Assembly: GCF_000153765.1 (NCBI RefSeq)
Contig: NZ_DS022294.1
Location: forward strand, 192,704 to 256,703
DNA: 64,000 bases
Reading direction: 5' to 3'
Source of the DNA: Mariprofundus ferrooxydans PV-1
GTDB taxonomy: Bacteria; Pseudomonadota; Zetaproteobacteria; Mariprofundales; Mariprofundaceae
Of this stretch, positions 46,296 to 55,774 are shown in pieces. Every line of letters starts with the position of its first letter. Position 1 is the first letter of the stretch. Both the position numbers and the translations under genes were made by a program. The notes below the pieces were generated by a model. That model was not told where the DNA came from and did no database searches. It worked only from the letters and a program-made list of their open reading frames with translations.

Positions 46296-46827
46296 AGAGA
46301 TCAGACTTATTGAAGCGAGTGCCGAGCTGCTCTATTCGCAAGCGGAAGTGGAGGCATCGCTGGATCGCATGGCAGATGAAATCACCGCCCGTCTTGCCGG
46401 GTCTCACCCCGTCGTACTCTGCGTCATGGTCGGCGGGCTTGTTACCTGCGGTAAACTGCTGACCCGGCTGCACTTCCCGCTGCAGGTGGATTATATCCAC
46501 GTCAGTCGCTATCAAGACCGGACCCATGGCGGCGATATCGCCTGGCTGGGCAGACAGCCGGAAAACCTGGCCGGACGCAATATACTGATTGTCGATGATA
46601 TTCTCGATCAGGGTTATACCATGCAGGCGATCGTGGATTTCTGTTATCAGGAGAAAGCCGCACAGGTACTGACATCGGTACTGCTCGACAAGCCAGCCGC
46701 CCGCAAGGCGGAGATCAGCCCGGATTTTGCCGGCTTCTCTGTGGCTGACCGCTACGTATTCGGCTGCGGCATGGATTACAAATCGTTCCTGCGCAATGCT
46801 CCCGGCATCTATGCTGTGATGCCCTGA
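46279..46827 (+). CDS. hpt: Hypoxanthine-guanine phosphoribosyltransferase
   Basis: A 182-residue type I phosphoribosyltransferase. The PRPP loop reads NILIVDDILDQGYTM, preceded by VVLCVMVGGLVTCGKLL and VDYIHVSRYQDRTHGGDIAWL (flexible loop), and followed by the base-pocket region VADRYVFGCGMDYKSFLRNAPGI, characteristic of Hpt. It makes IMP and GMP from hypoxanthine and guanine. The start at 46279 has GGAGG ten bases upstream and overlaps the end of ade by 17 nt: adenine deaminase supplies its substrate. guaB and guaA further right use its IMP product. Confidence 0.92.
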   Translation: MQQQLEEIRLIEASAELLYSQAEVEASLDRMADEITARLAGSHPVVLCVMVGGLVTCGKLLTRLHFPLQVDYIHVSRYQDRTHGGDIAWLGRQPENLAGRNILIVDDILDQGYTMQAIVDFCYQEKAAQVLTSVLLDKPAARKAEISPDFAGFSVADRYVFGCGMDYKSFLRNAPGIYAVMP

Positions 46828-46940
46828 CCCCGGTCTCCGTTCATCAGTCGGAGGCTGCAGTCACCTCCTGAAACAACACCTGACGACAAACGGCCATCTT
46901 TTGCCTATCATGCGCGACCTTTGACATGATGATCTGGAGT

Positions 46941-49736
46941 ATGACTGTGGCCAACGATACCGCACAATCAGACAAGTTTGATTACCGACCAACCGTTTTC
47001 CTGCCGAAAACCGATTTCCCGATGCGCGCAGGCCTGCCGCAAAGCGAGCCGAAACGGCTGGCGATATGGGCAGAACAGGACATTTACGGGCAGTTGCGCG
47101 AGGCACGCAAGGACGCGCCGAAATTTATCCTGCATGACGGCCCTCCCTATGCCAACGGCAGCATTCATATCGGCCACGCGCTCAATAAAGTGCTCAAGGA
47201 CATCGTGATTCGCTCTCGCTCCATGCTCGGCTTTGATGCCCCCTACGTGCCCGGCTGGGACTGCCACGGCCTGCCCATCGAGCTGAAGGTCGAGGAGCAG
47301 TTCAAAAAGAAGAAGCAGAAGAAAGAGGATATCAGCGATGCTGAATTCCGCAGTGCCTGCCGCGACTATGCCAAAGGCCAGATTGACGTGCAGCGCGAAG
47401 AGTTCAAACGTCTGGGTGTGATCGGCGACTGGGATCATCCCTATGTGACCATGGATTACCGTTTCGAAGCCAATACCGTGCGCGAAATCGGCCGTTTCCT
47501 GGAAAATGGCGGCCTGTTCAAAGGCGCAAAACCGGTGCACTGGTGCGTCTCCTGTGCCACAGCGCTGGCCGAAGCCGAAGTGGAATATGAAGATCACACC
47601 TCCCACTCGATCTATGTGAAGTTCGCTGCCGGCGAGGATTTGAGCGATATCGATGCGGCCCTGAGCGGTGATGTCTCTATCGTCATCTGGACCACAACGC
47701 CGTGGACCATCCCGGCCAATCTGGCCGTATCGGTCGGCCCCGCTATCGAATATTCGGCAGTCAGAATCACCGACAGCGGCGATAATACCAACCTCAAGGT
47801 CGGAGAGATCCTGATCCTGGCTGAAGACCTGCGTGCAGGCGTGCTCTCTGCTATCGGCGCCGAGGGCGAGGTTATTGCCCGCTTCAACGGCGGGAAACTG
47901 GATCGCCGCCGCTTCCGTCACCCCTATCTGGAACAGGATGCGCCGGTTCTGGTTGGTGGCCATGTTACGTTGGAAGCCGGTACAGGTGCCGTGCATACCG
48001 CTCCCGGCCACGGTCAGGAAGATTACGAAATCGGTCTGAAGTACGGCCTGCCTGCCTTTAATCCGGTTGGCAGCACCGGTCTGTTCGATGCCGGCACCCC
48101 GGTTGTTGAGGGTCGTCACGTCTATCAGGCCAACGCCATCATGGTCGAGCACCTGCTAAGCTGCGGTGCGCTGCTGGAAACATCCGAAATCAAACACTCC
48201 TACCCGCACTGCTGGCGCTGCCATAAGCCACTGATCTTTCGTGCCACACCGCAGTGGTTTATCTCCATGGAGACCAACAACCTGCGCGACAAGGCACTGG
48301 CAGCCATCAGTGAAACCACATGGACGCCGGAATGGGGTGAGAACCGTATTCGTGCCATGGTCGAGCAGCGCCCCGACTGGTGCGTATCGCGTCAGCGCAA
48401 CTGGGGTGTACCGATCACAGCCATCCGCTGCGAAGCGTGCGGTTCACACAAGGTGACCACGCCGGCAGTGGTGGAAGGCATTGCCAAAGCGGTGGAACTC
48501 GGCGGCGCCGATATCTGGTTTGCCCATGATGCAGCTCACTTCCTGCCCGATGGCGCCACCTGTCCTGATTGCGGCGGCAATGCGTTCGCACGCGAAACCG
48601 ATATTCTCGATGTCTGGTTCGATTCCGGCAGCACGCATGCCTGTGTACTGGAACAGCGTGAGGAGCTGACGAGTCCCGCCGATCTCTATCTGGAGGGCTC
48701 CGATCAGCATCGCGGCTGGTTCCAGTCTTCTCTGCTGGAGAGTGTCGGCACACGCGGCCGCGCTCCGTTCAAGGGCGTACTGACACACGGTTTTGTCGTC
48801 GACAAAAACGGCAACAAGATGTCCAAATCGAAGGGCAATGTCATTGCCCCTCAGAAGATCATCCAGCAGATGGGTGCGGATATTCTGCGCCTGTGGATTG
48901 CCTCATCCGACTATTCGGCCGACATCCGCATCTCCGATGATATCATCAAACAGCTCTCTGAAGCTTATCGCCGCATCCGCAATACCATCCGCTTCCTGCT
49001 CGGCAACCTGGACGGTTTTGACCCTGCGCACGATGCCGTAGCGCTTAGCGAGCGTACACCGCTGGATCAGTGGGTGATGCATCGCTTGTCGCGACTGGAG
49101 CGGCATGTACATGCCTGCAATGAGAGCTACCAGTTCCACCGTATTCATCAGGAGATCCACAACTTCTGCTCTGTTGATCTGGGCGGCTTCTATCTCGACA
49201 TGATCAAGGATCGTCTCTACTGCGACGGGGCGGATTCCGCCCGCCGTCGCTCGGCCCGCGCCACGCTCTACGATCTGGCCGACACACTGACCCGTCTGAT
49301 TGCACCACTGCTGCCGTTTACGGCTGAAGAGGCCTGGGATCACCTGCCCGGCTCCGATGAGAAGAGCATTCATCTGCAGTCATTTAAACCGGTCGCCGAT
49401 AGCAGCATCGACGATGCCGCATGGGATCGCTTTTTTGCCATTCGCGAACAGGTACATACCGCCTTCGATCTGGCCAAGAAGGATAAGGTGGTCGGCTCCT
49501 CGGTTGCCGCGGCAATTACCGTGCCGGGGCTCGATGATGCGTTTGCCGAAAGTGTGGGTGAAAGCTGGGAGCAACTGTTCATCGTCGCCAAGGTTGAGGC
49601 GGGTGATGCCATCACCGTCAGGGCGGCCGACGGTATCAAGTGTCCGCGCTGCTGGAATGTCGGTACACCGGCTGATCCGGCTCACGCGGTGCACAATGAA
49701 CTCTGCCCACGCTGTTTCGAGGTCGTCGCCGACTGA
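46941..49736 (+). CDS. ileS: Isoleucyl-tRNA synthetase
   Basis: A class I synthetase of about 930 residues. HIGH motif NGSIHIGHALNK, WDCHGLPIE, editing domain (about 200-410) with WTTTPWTIPANLA and GTGAVHTAPGHGQEDYEIG, KMSKS motif as NKMSKSKGNV, anticodon-binding domain and a C-terminal zinc site (IKCPRCWNVG ... ELCPRCFEVV). Start choice is open: ATG at 46941 is given, but GGAG at 46936 is better spaced for the GTG at 46947 (encoding ANDTAQSD), and ATGs at 46926/46929 are also in frame. Unlike in many gammaproteobacteria, lspA does not follow. Confidence 0.96.
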   Translation: MTVANDTAQSDKFDYRPTVFLPKTDFPMRAGLPQSEPKRLAIWAEQDIYGQLREARKDAPKFILHDGPPYANGSIHIGHALNKVLKDIVIRSRSMLGFDAPYVPGWDCHGLPIELKVEEQFKKKKQKKEDISDAEFRSACRDYAKGQIDVQREEFKRLGVIGDWDHPYVTMDYRFEANTVREIGRFLENGGLFKGAKPVHWCVSCATALAEAEVEYEDHTSHSIYVKFAAGEDLSDIDAALSGDVSIVIWTTTPWTIPANLAVSVGPAIEYSAVRITDSGDNTNLKVGEILILAEDLRAGVLSAIGAEGEVIARFNGGKLDRRRFRHPYLEQDAPVLVGGHVTLEAGTGAVHTAPGHGQEDYEIGLKYGLPAFNPVGSTGLFDAGTPVVEGRHVYQANAIMVEHLLSCGALLETSEIKHSYPHCWRCHKPLIFRATPQWFISMETNNLRDKALAAISETTWTPEWGENRIRAMVEQRPDWCVSRQRNWGVPITAIRCEACGSHKVTTPAVVEGIAKAVELGGADIWFAHDAAHFLPDGATCPDCGGNAFARETDILDVWFDSGSTHACVLEQREELTSPADLYLEGSDQHRGWFQSSLLESVGTRGRAPFKGVLTHGFVVDKNGNKMSKSKGNVIAPQKIIQQMGADILRLWIASSDYSADIRISDDIIKQLSEAYRRIRNTIRFLLGNLDGFDPAHDAVALSERTPLDQWVMHRLSRLERHVHACNESYQFHRIHQEIHNFCSVDLGGFYLDMIKDRLYCDGADSARRRSARATLYDLADTLTRLIAPLLPFTAEEAWDHLPGSDEKSIHLQSFKPVADSSIDDAAWDRFFAIREQVHTAFDLAKKDKVVGSSVAAAITVPGLDDAFAESVGESWEQLFIVAKVEAGDAITVRAADGIKCPRCWNVGTPADPAHAVHNELCPRCFEVVAD

Positions 49737-49842
49737 TGCCGGTGCTCCTCTCTGCCAGACAAGGGCAGTGTAACCGGGAGCAGCTGACTGGCAGCAGGGA
49801 GTATCCGGCAACGGATCAGGCGGTGCATTGCACTCACTCGTC

Positions 49843-51234
49843 ATGACAGCGCCATTACCAAACGCCTGCCCTGCGCCCACCCTTGCAGCTGAGCTGCCTT
49901 CACCATGGTCGACGGATCAGCAGATCTGGCGGTTGTGGACCACCCTGCACTTTCTGCCGCCGGCCTATACCCAGCAGGGCAGCCTGCGCAAAGATGATCT
50001 CAGGAAAATCGCTGCCGCCCTGAACAGTAGTGAGTACGCCGGAATCGAGTCCCTGATCATCAGCATGCAGAAGTGCGGTTTGCTCAGAATCGATGAAGGC
50101 CTGATCCGGCCGGTCACGATCAACTGGTCTGCATGGTCAGAGCGCATGCGCAGCGCTATCTATGAGATCATTCACGGCTGGGAGCGCTGGAGCAATGCAG
50201 AAGAGCACACAGCCATGAGCCTGCTGGCCGCACTGCCGGTCGACTGCTGGCTGAAACTTGATGAGGTCGTGGATTGGCTGCGCCTGCAATCGGACGGCAA
50301 TCTGGTTCGCGCACACTGGCTCTCCCTGTTCACCGAGCACCCCTCGCTGGCTCTGCATGACCTGAACACCAGCCACCAGGCTATCCGCCTGCTACCGCAG
50401 TTTAGCGCTGTGCTGAATCAACAACCCCCGCTCTTTTCCGCCCCCGGCTGGCACGGTGCTGATGCAACAGCCCGTATCCACGGCTATATCTCGGCTGCCG
50501 GAGAAATTCTGCTGCCGCCGGATTGCAGGCATGATGTGCTGCCCGGACTGGCACAGGTATGCACCATGAAGTCGGTTGAGCAGATGATCACACTGCAACT
50601 GGATCAAGCCGCGCTGCAACGCATGGGCAGCGATAAAGCAGTCCTTAGGGAGACCCGGGAGCTGCTGGAGTCCGTGCAGTCGCCACTGCCGCAGCCCATT
50701 GCCTATCTGTTTGACCAACTACTCGCACAGCAGGCCGTCGCATCTGTTGCCGCCACGTCGTTGGTAGTCGTGTTAAACGACCCCTCAGCCATCCATCGGC
50801 TGCAGAAAACAGGATTCCCCTTCTCCCAGCCATTTGGCGACAAACCTGAACTCCTGTTGCTCGACACATCTGCCGATGCCCTTGCCTTCATCCGGACATG
50901 CGCCGAAAGCGGTATCATGCTGGAGACATTGATCAAACCTGTGCAGTGGATCAGCGGCACGGCCTCGATCAAGGCGTGGATGGAGATGCATGCCGACAGA
51001 ACAGGCCGCTGGCTGGAGATTTGCTATCAGAAGGCGCGCAGCAGCAAACCCAAACAGCTGTTTGCCTGCATCACGGATGATTATTACGGTAAAATAGAGG
51101 TACGCCCGACCCGCAGGAGCAAGCAGGGTTATCTATGGGGAAACAGCATCATCCCTCTGGAGCCCAGACATCTGTTGCGCCTGCGCCAACTGGAGTCGGA
51201 TGAGATCACAGAGCTGGGACTGGATCATTTGTGA
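49843..51234 (+). CDS. Helicase-associated partner protein (XPB/Ssl2-type Helicase_C_3 domain)
   Basis: A 463-residue soluble protein without helicase motifs. The central and C-terminal parts (LLPPDCRHDVLPGLAQVCTMKSVEQMITLQLDQAALQRMGSD is one continuous region; later LIKPVQWISGTASIKAWMEM) resemble the helicase-associated domain family found next to bacterial XPB helicases, such as Mycobacterium Rv0862c beside Rv0861c. The stop overlaps the helicase start by 4 nt (GTGA), so the two should be made together. I chose the ATG at 49843; the frame begins with a TTG 15 bp earlier. Function is inferred from family and pairing. Confidence 0.7.
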   Translation: MTAPLPNACPAPTLAAELPSPWSTDQQIWRLWTTLHFLPPAYTQQGSLRKDDLRKIAAALNSSEYAGIESLIISMQKCGLLRIDEGLIRPVTINWSAWSERMRSAIYEIIHGWERWSNAEEHTAMSLLAALPVDCWLKLDEVVDWLRLQSDGNLVRAHWLSLFTEHPSLALHDLNTSHQAIRLLPQFSAVLNQQPPLFSAPGWHGADATARIHGYISAAGEILLPPDCRHDVLPGLAQVCTMKSVEQMITLQLDQAALQRMGSDKAVLRETRELLESVQSPLPQPIAYLFDQLLAQQAVASVAATSLVVVLNDPSAIHRLQKTGFPFSQPFGDKPELLLLDTSADALAFIRTCAESGIMLETLIKPVQWISGTASIKAWMEMHADRTGRWLEICYQKARSSKPKQLFACITDDYYGKIEVRPTRRSKQGYLWGNSIIPLEPRHLLRLRQLESDEITELGLDHL

Positions 51235-52895
51235 GCTATCACCCGGAACGACCGTTAATTGTGCAGGGCGATCACTCGCTGCTGCTGGAGACGCATAACC
51301 CTCAATTTGCCGATGCGCGTGATGCCATCGCCCCGTTCGCCGAGCTGGAAAAATCGCCCGAGCATATTCACAGCTATCGTCTGCACCCGTTAAGCCTGTG
51401 GAATGCAGCTGCCGCCGGCCATACGCTGCAGCAGGCTGAAGAGGCCCTGCATCGCTTCAGTAAATACTCTATACCGGAGAATGTCCTCGAAGAGATGCGA
51501 CACACCTTTGCCCGCTACGGGCAACTGGTACTGACAAAGGATAATGAATCCACCCTGCGACTGACGGTCAGTGATGCCTTTATTGCCGCCCGTATTGCCC
51601 GAGAAAAAACCATCACCGCCCTGTTCAGAGAGCAACCGGCCGATGATATTTTCCTGATTGATCCCGGGCAGCGGGGCAAGCTCAAACATGCGCTGATCAT
51701 ACTGGGCTTTCCGGTCGATGATCAGGCCGGTTTTAGTGACGCACCTCTGTTCGGGCTGGCACTGCGTGATACGACCATGAGCGATCAGCGTCCGTTTGCC
51801 CTGCGCGATTACCAGCAGCAGGCTGTTGATGCCTTTGTCGCCTCCGGCAGCCATGGCGTGATTGTGCTGGCGTGCGGGGCAGGTAAAACGCTGGTGGGCA
51901 TGGCCACCATGGCACGCATCGGCATGCGAACGCTGATCATAACGCCGAATACGGCTGCAGCTCACCAGTGGCGGGCTGAACTGCTCGATAAAACACAAGT
52001 GAGTGCAACGGATATCGGCGAATACACAGGCAGCCGTAAGGAGATTCAGCCGATCACTATTGCCACCTACCAGATGCTCACCTACAGGCCGGAGCAAGAC
52101 GGCGATATGCCGCATATCGAACTGATCACCAAACATGCGTGGGGACTGATTATTTTTGACGAGGTACATATGCTGCCGGCACCGGTATTCCGGGCTGTAT
52201 CTGAGATTCAGGCACGCCGCAGGCTGGGCCTGACTGCCACACTGATCCGGGAGGATGGTCTGGAAAGGGACGTATTCTCGCTAATCGGCCCCAAACGTTT
52301 CGATCTGCCCTGGCGCGAGCTGGAGCAATCAGGTCATATTGCCAAAGCCCACTGTGTCGAGATCCGCGTTCCGATGTCACAGCATGATCATATGGCCCAT
52401 GCCACAGCCGATGATGCCCGCAAAGCCTATCGCATCGCCGCCGAAAACAGCATCAAGGACAGGGTCGCCACCGCTCTGATTAAAAAACATGCCGATCAGG
52501 GCATTCTGGTGATCGGTCAGTATATCAAACAGCTGGAACGTATCGCCGCACATCTGGGCGCTCCACTGATCAGCGGGCGTATGAGCTCGCCTGAGCGGGA
52601 GCGGTTATATGCCGCATTCCGCGCCGGAGAGCTGCGTCTGCTGGTGGTATCCAAAGTCGCCAATTACGCCATTGATCTGCCCGACGCCTCTATCGCCATC
52701 CAGATCTCCGGCGCCTTCGGCTCGCGTCAGGAGGAGGCGCAGCGGCTCGGGCGTATCCTGCGTCCACAGGGTGGACCTGCCTTTTTCTATACCCTGGTCT
52801 CGGATCACAGCGAAGAGTTGAAATTCGCCGTCAATCGCCAGCGCTTCCTGGCCGAGCAGGGTTATGATTATCTGATTGAAGAGTGGAAGCCCTGA
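51231..52895 (+). CDS. XPB/Rad25-type DNA helicase
   Basis: A 554-residue superfamily 2 helicase. N-terminal damage-recognition-like region (about 1-185), then motif I CGAGKTLVGM, Ia ITPNTAAAHQW, II DEVH, and the XPB-specific RED motif in LTATLIREDGLERD. C-terminal RecA half: GILVIGQYIKQLERIA, VVSKVANYAIDLPDA and QEEAQRLGRILRPQGG. Bacterial and archaeal XPB proteins are 3'-5' DNA helicases linked to repair. The start is GTG, overlapping the partner gene. It converges on the mscS gene with 11 bp between the stops. Confidence 0.9.
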   Translation: MSYHPERPLIVQGDHSLLLETHNPQFADARDAIAPFAELEKSPEHIHSYRLHPLSLWNAAAAGHTLQQAEEALHRFSKYSIPENVLEEMRHTFARYGQLVLTKDNESTLRLTVSDAFIAARIAREKTITALFREQPADDIFLIDPGQRGKLKHALIILGFPVDDQAGFSDAPLFGLALRDTTMSDQRPFALRDYQQQAVDAFVASGSHGVIVLACGAGKTLVGMATMARIGMRTLIITPNTAAAHQWRAELLDKTQVSATDIGEYTGSRKEIQPITIATYQMLTYRPEQDGDMPHIELITKHAWGLIIFDEVHMLPAPVFRAVSEIQARRRLGLTATLIREDGLERDVFSLIGPKRFDLPWRELEQSGHIAKAHCVEIRVPMSQHDHMAHATADDARKAYRIAAENSIKDRVATALIKKHADQGILVIGQYIKQLERIAAHLGAPLISGRMSSPERERLYAAFRAGELRLLVVSKVANYAIDLPDASIAIQISGAFGSRQEEAQRLGRILRPQGGPAFFYTLVSDHSEELKFAVNRQRFLAEQGYDYLIEEWKP

Positions 52896-52906
52896 GCCGA
52901 TCAGGA

Positions 52907-53998
52907 TCACAAGCCCGCGGGCGGCTTATCTGGCGGAACATCTTGTCTGGCAACATCACCCTCATCTCCACCTGTATCGACTTCATCTTGTACAATCTCT
53001 ACAAGCTGCTCGCGCAGCTGCTCAATCTGCACTTCAATCTGCTTCTTTGCCTCGCCCTCACTCTCTTTGGCCTGAGCCTGCAGCTTGCTGATCTCCTCCT
53101 TCAGGTTGATCTCGGCTTTTTCCTGCTGCTCTGCCTCTTCAGCCTTGTCGAACACCATATCCTCGGAGCTGGGAGAGTCAGGCTGCAGCACATCTTCACC
53201 CATCACCGGCAATATCTTCGTATCATTGTCCTGGCGACGCTGGTTCATGAAGCTCGGTGACACTATCTCTACACCCGCAGTGTGCAGGGCGTCGAGAATC
53301 GATTCGAACAATCTGGATCGCGAAGCCAGCATCCCTTTGACTTCGGTAAGCAATCCACTGACAGAATAGGTAATTGCGTAGTTACCCAACTCGACAATTT
53401 TCACGAATGGTTCTTCCAGATCGACATTTCGCGCTGCCTCAAGCAGCAGCCCCTTGACCTGTGTATGATGAACATCATAACCCAGCGATAACGTAGCCGT
53501 GATAATCGTGCCTGATGAACGGACAACCGTAACCGGGGTGGAAAGCATGTGGGCATTGGAGAGATAAACAAGCTCCCTGTGCTCGGTTTGCACTTCAGTA
53601 CTGAACAAACCGCGTCCGACAACACGGCCAAAATATTCGCCTACACGTATAAAATCGCCCGTGCGAAATGGTCTGGTCACATGAAGCACGAGTCCGGCCA
53701 TCAGGTTTGAAACAATAGTCGCGGACGAAAAGGCTATAACACCGGAGAGCAGTACACCGATAAGGGCGATCACCTGATTACGTGTGCTGTCGCTGACAGG
53801 CAGGGCCAGAGAGATCGCTATAGCTCCGGCCGCAGTCAGACCGAACATGGCGATCTGACGGTAGAGCCTGTGCTCGTTGGCCAGATCGGTGCGACGCCCC
53901 AGAAGAAACCAGTAGGCGAAAAACAGTAGCGTAAGAACAGCAGCCGCTGTTGCCACCAGTGGAATCAGGGAGAGTAGCAGTTCAAGTATGCGATTCAT
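52907..53998 (-). CDS. MscS-family mechanosensitive channel with acidic coiled-coil tail
   Basis: A 363-residue channel with three N-terminal hydrophobic segments (about 7-30, 50-70, 78-105). The pore helix region is ATIVSNLMAGLVLHVTRPFRTGDFIRVGEYFG, the MscS beta-domain signature, followed by ELVYLSNAHMLSTPVTV. The cytoplasmic vestibule extends to about 265, then comes an unusual highly charged tail rich in Glu/Lys (KAEEAEQQEKAEINLKEEI..., coiled coil) ending DVPPDKPPAGL. It releases solutes on hypo-osmotic shock. Start at 53998 (MNRILELL) is the natural one; ATGs at 54028/54034 are in frame, and none has a clear ribosome site. Confidence 0.88.
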   Translation of the reverse strand: MNRILELLLSLIPLVATAAAVLTLLFFAYWFLLGRRTDLANEHRLYRQIAMFGLTAAGAIAISLALPVSDSTRNQVIALIGVLLSGVIAFSSATIVSNLMAGLVLHVTRPFRTGDFIRVGEYFGRVVGRGLFSTEVQTEHRELVYLSNAHMLSTPVTVVRSSGTIITATLSLGYDVHHTQVKGLLLEAARNVDLEEPFVKIVELGNYAITYSVSGLLTEVKGMLASRSRLFESILDALHTAGVEIVSPSFMNQRRQDNDTKILPVMGEDVLQPDSPSSEDMVFDKAEEAEQQEKAEINLKEEISKLQAQAKESEGEAKKQIEVQIEQLREQLVEIVQDEVDTGGDEGDVARQDVPPDKPPAGL

Positions 53999-54306
53999 GG
54001 CAGGCCCGATAGAGCCCTCTTTCGCCATCAACATACCGATACGACTGAATCAGGTTCAAGCTCGCGCATATCCCCTCCTTCCCTTACAACTAGGAAAAAT
54101 CAGTATAGCCCGGTTGTGATATAACAACAATAAGGATGCAAAAAACCGTGAGCTCAGGATCTTTCTGCAAAGCGCATGTCAGGCTGCGACCACCGGCACC
54201 CTGTCCACCATGCGCCGGTCGTTGATACCCGTCTCGCACGCCATGTCTGGCCGGAATATGATGATCTGATTGAGGTGTAAAAGCTGCTGTCGGAAAACGG
54301 CGTCAA
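53999..54306. other. 308-bp spacer without a convincing gene
   Basis: It separates mscS from the LMW-phosphatase-like gene. A 34-codon plus-strand frame (54176-54280) is too short and without motif to call. The promoter of mscS should lie near 54000-54120; no consensus elements were recognised. Confidence 0.4.
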
Positions 54307-54828
54307 TCAGATGGATGACTGTGCCACCCTGCCTGTATTCCTCTTCCTGTGCGCATGCATCGCTGCGGGTATCCAGATGCAAAGGCGATTACTCATCTCG
54401 TCGCGAACCCGCCGCAGCAAAGTCAGAACGCCTTCCTCACTATCGGCATCAAGCGGGTTGGCAAATGCCCAGCAACCGCCGGGCCTGTTATCGGGAATAT
54501 TCGGACAGAGCTCGTCACGCCCATCACATGAAGCAGTAGATTGATCACACATGGTGATGATATAGTCGAAACTGTCAGGAGCATCATTCCCCGGCATCAC
54601 TGCTGCTATCTCCGGGGTCGTTTCGATCTTCAGCTCTGCAAGCACATTCGCAACGCGGGGATCGACAGGCTGTTCAGGCAGGCTGCACACAACAAAATGA
54701 CCCTTGCCCAGATGCTTCAGCAAATGCTCAGCCAGCTGCGCCCGCAGCGGATTATCTCTGGACTGGAACAGCACCCTGATACCGGGCAGCTCCGACAAAG
54801 GATGCTGATTTCTGACCCTGTGATCCAT
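54307..54828 (-). CDS. LMW phosphatase / arsenate-reductase-fold protein lacking the catalytic Cys
   Basis: A 173-residue protein that follows the LMW-PTPase/thioredoxin-type ArsC layout: IRVLFQSRDNPLRAQLAEHLLKHLG at the P-loop, VVCSLPEQPVDPRVANVLAELKIE, and FDYIITMCDQSTASC, then LRRVRDEM. In active relatives the P-loop reads VLFxCxxNxxRS; here Ser replaces the nucleophilic Cys and the loop residues differ (QSRDNPLRA). The later Cys residues of ArsC-type enzymes (MCDQSTASC) are kept. It is probably not a phosphatase or a normal arsenate reductase. The ATG at 54828 has GGGAGG upstream. No ars genes are adjacent. Confidence 0.72.
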   Translation of the reverse strand: MDHRVRNQHPLSELPGIRVLFQSRDNPLRAQLAEHLLKHLGKGHFVVCSLPEQPVDPRVANVLAELKIETTPEIAAVMPGNDAPDSFDYIITMCDQSTASCDGRDELCPNIPDNRPGGCWAFANPLDADSEEGVLTLLRRVRDEMSNRLCIWIPAAMHAHRKRNTGRVAQSSI

Positions 54829-54950
54829 ATGCCCTCCCACGCCATTATCAGCAGCAAAGCATGCACTATAGTTATGACACTATAATGACTTCATACCCTC
54901 ACCGGCAAACAATTCACCTACGCTCGCAAAGAAGAAGTCACCGTAAGTCC

Positions 54951-54988
54951 AAAAAAAAGCGGGCCGGCACATAAAGTGCCGGCCCGCT
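54951..54988 (-). terminator. Rho-independent terminator of the fkpA-like gene
   Basis: A 13-bp perfect stem (54958-54970 with 54976-54988, AGCGGGCCGGCAC) with a 5-nt loop and, on the minus strand, an eight-T run (54951-54958). It ends the guaB-guaA-fkpA direction. Confidence 0.93.
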
Positions 54989-55013
54989 TGTGCATCAGAC
55001 AACTTCCGATGAT

Positions 55014-55736
55014 TTATTTGGCAGAGTTATCGGGGTTCTCTATCCCCAGCAACTCAATTTCGAAAATCAACGTGCTGTTCGGAGCGATGGTTGAACCTGC
55101 ACCCTGCTCGCCATAAGCCAGATCAGCCGGAATGTAGAATTTATATTTGGAACCGACATTCATCAGCTGTACACCTTCCGTCCAGCCCTTGATCACGCCC
55201 TTGAGCGGGAAGGTGATTGGCTTACCCCGCTTATAGGAAGAATCAAATTCAGTTCCGTCCAGCAGTGTGCCGCGATAGTTGACCTTGACGTAGTCGCTCT
55301 CTTTCGGCTTGGCACCATCACCAGCCTTGAGCACTTCATACTGCAGGCCGCTTGCAGTAACGGTTACGCCCGGCTTCTTGGCATTCTCGGCCAGGAATTT
55401 CTCGCCTGCCGCCTTGTTCTTCTCTGCCAGCTCCTTCCGCTCGGCAACACGCTTCGCAGACTGCTGCTGAAAGAATGCCTTCTTTACCTTGCCAGCCTCT
55501 TCATTACTGAGCATGAGCTTTTTGCCGTCGAGTTTGTCATTGATCGCCGCCATCATCGCAGGCCGATCAAATTCGGTCGCCAGCGACTTCAAAGATGCAC
55601 CGATATCCATGCCGATTGCATAACTGAGTTTGGATTTTTCATTGTCCAGTTTCACGCCTTCCGGCTTGACTGTGGCCTGCTGTGAACAGGCTGCCAGCAT
55701 GGCTACGCATGCCGATGCAATAATTGTCTTTTTCAT
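55014..55736 (-). CDS. FKBP-type peptidyl-prolyl isomerase lipoprotein (FkpA/Mip-like)
   Basis: A 240-residue exported prolyl isomerase with lipobox-like LAAC in MKKTIIASACVAMLAACS. An N-terminal helical dimerisation domain (about 30-130, LSYAIGMDIGASLK ... FLAENAKKPGV) is followed by the FKBP domain (YVKVNYRGTLLDGTEFDSSY, VIKGWTEGVQLMNVGSKYKFYIPADLAYGEQG, LIFEIELL). It folds periplasmic or outer-membrane proteins. The start at 55736 has GGAGG; an earlier in-frame start adds residues that overlap the spacer after guaA. It lies 38 bp after guaA and ends at a strong terminator. Confidence 0.92.
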   Translation of the reverse strand: MKKTIIASACVAMLAACSQQATVKPEGVKLDNEKSKLSYAIGMDIGASLKSLATEFDRPAMMAAINDKLDGKKLMLSNEEAGKVKKAFFQQQSAKRVAERKELAEKNKAAGEKFLAENAKKPGVTVTASGLQYEVLKAGDGAKPKESDYVKVNYRGTLLDGTEFDSSYKRGKPITFPLKGVIKGWTEGVQLMNVGSKYKFYIPADLAYGEQGAGSTIAPNSTLIFEIELLGIENPDNSAK

Positions 55737-55774
55737 GAATCCTCCATCATATTTTTTCAACGTCTTGATCAACT

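Noticed and set aside
46968-48152. 394-codon minus-strand frame opposite ileS
   Set aside because: Opposite a fully motif-supported ileS; composition looks like antisense.
54176-54280. 34-codon plus-strand frame ending ARHVWPEYDDLIEV
   Set aside because: Could be the tail of a lost gene, but too short and without a recognisable domain.
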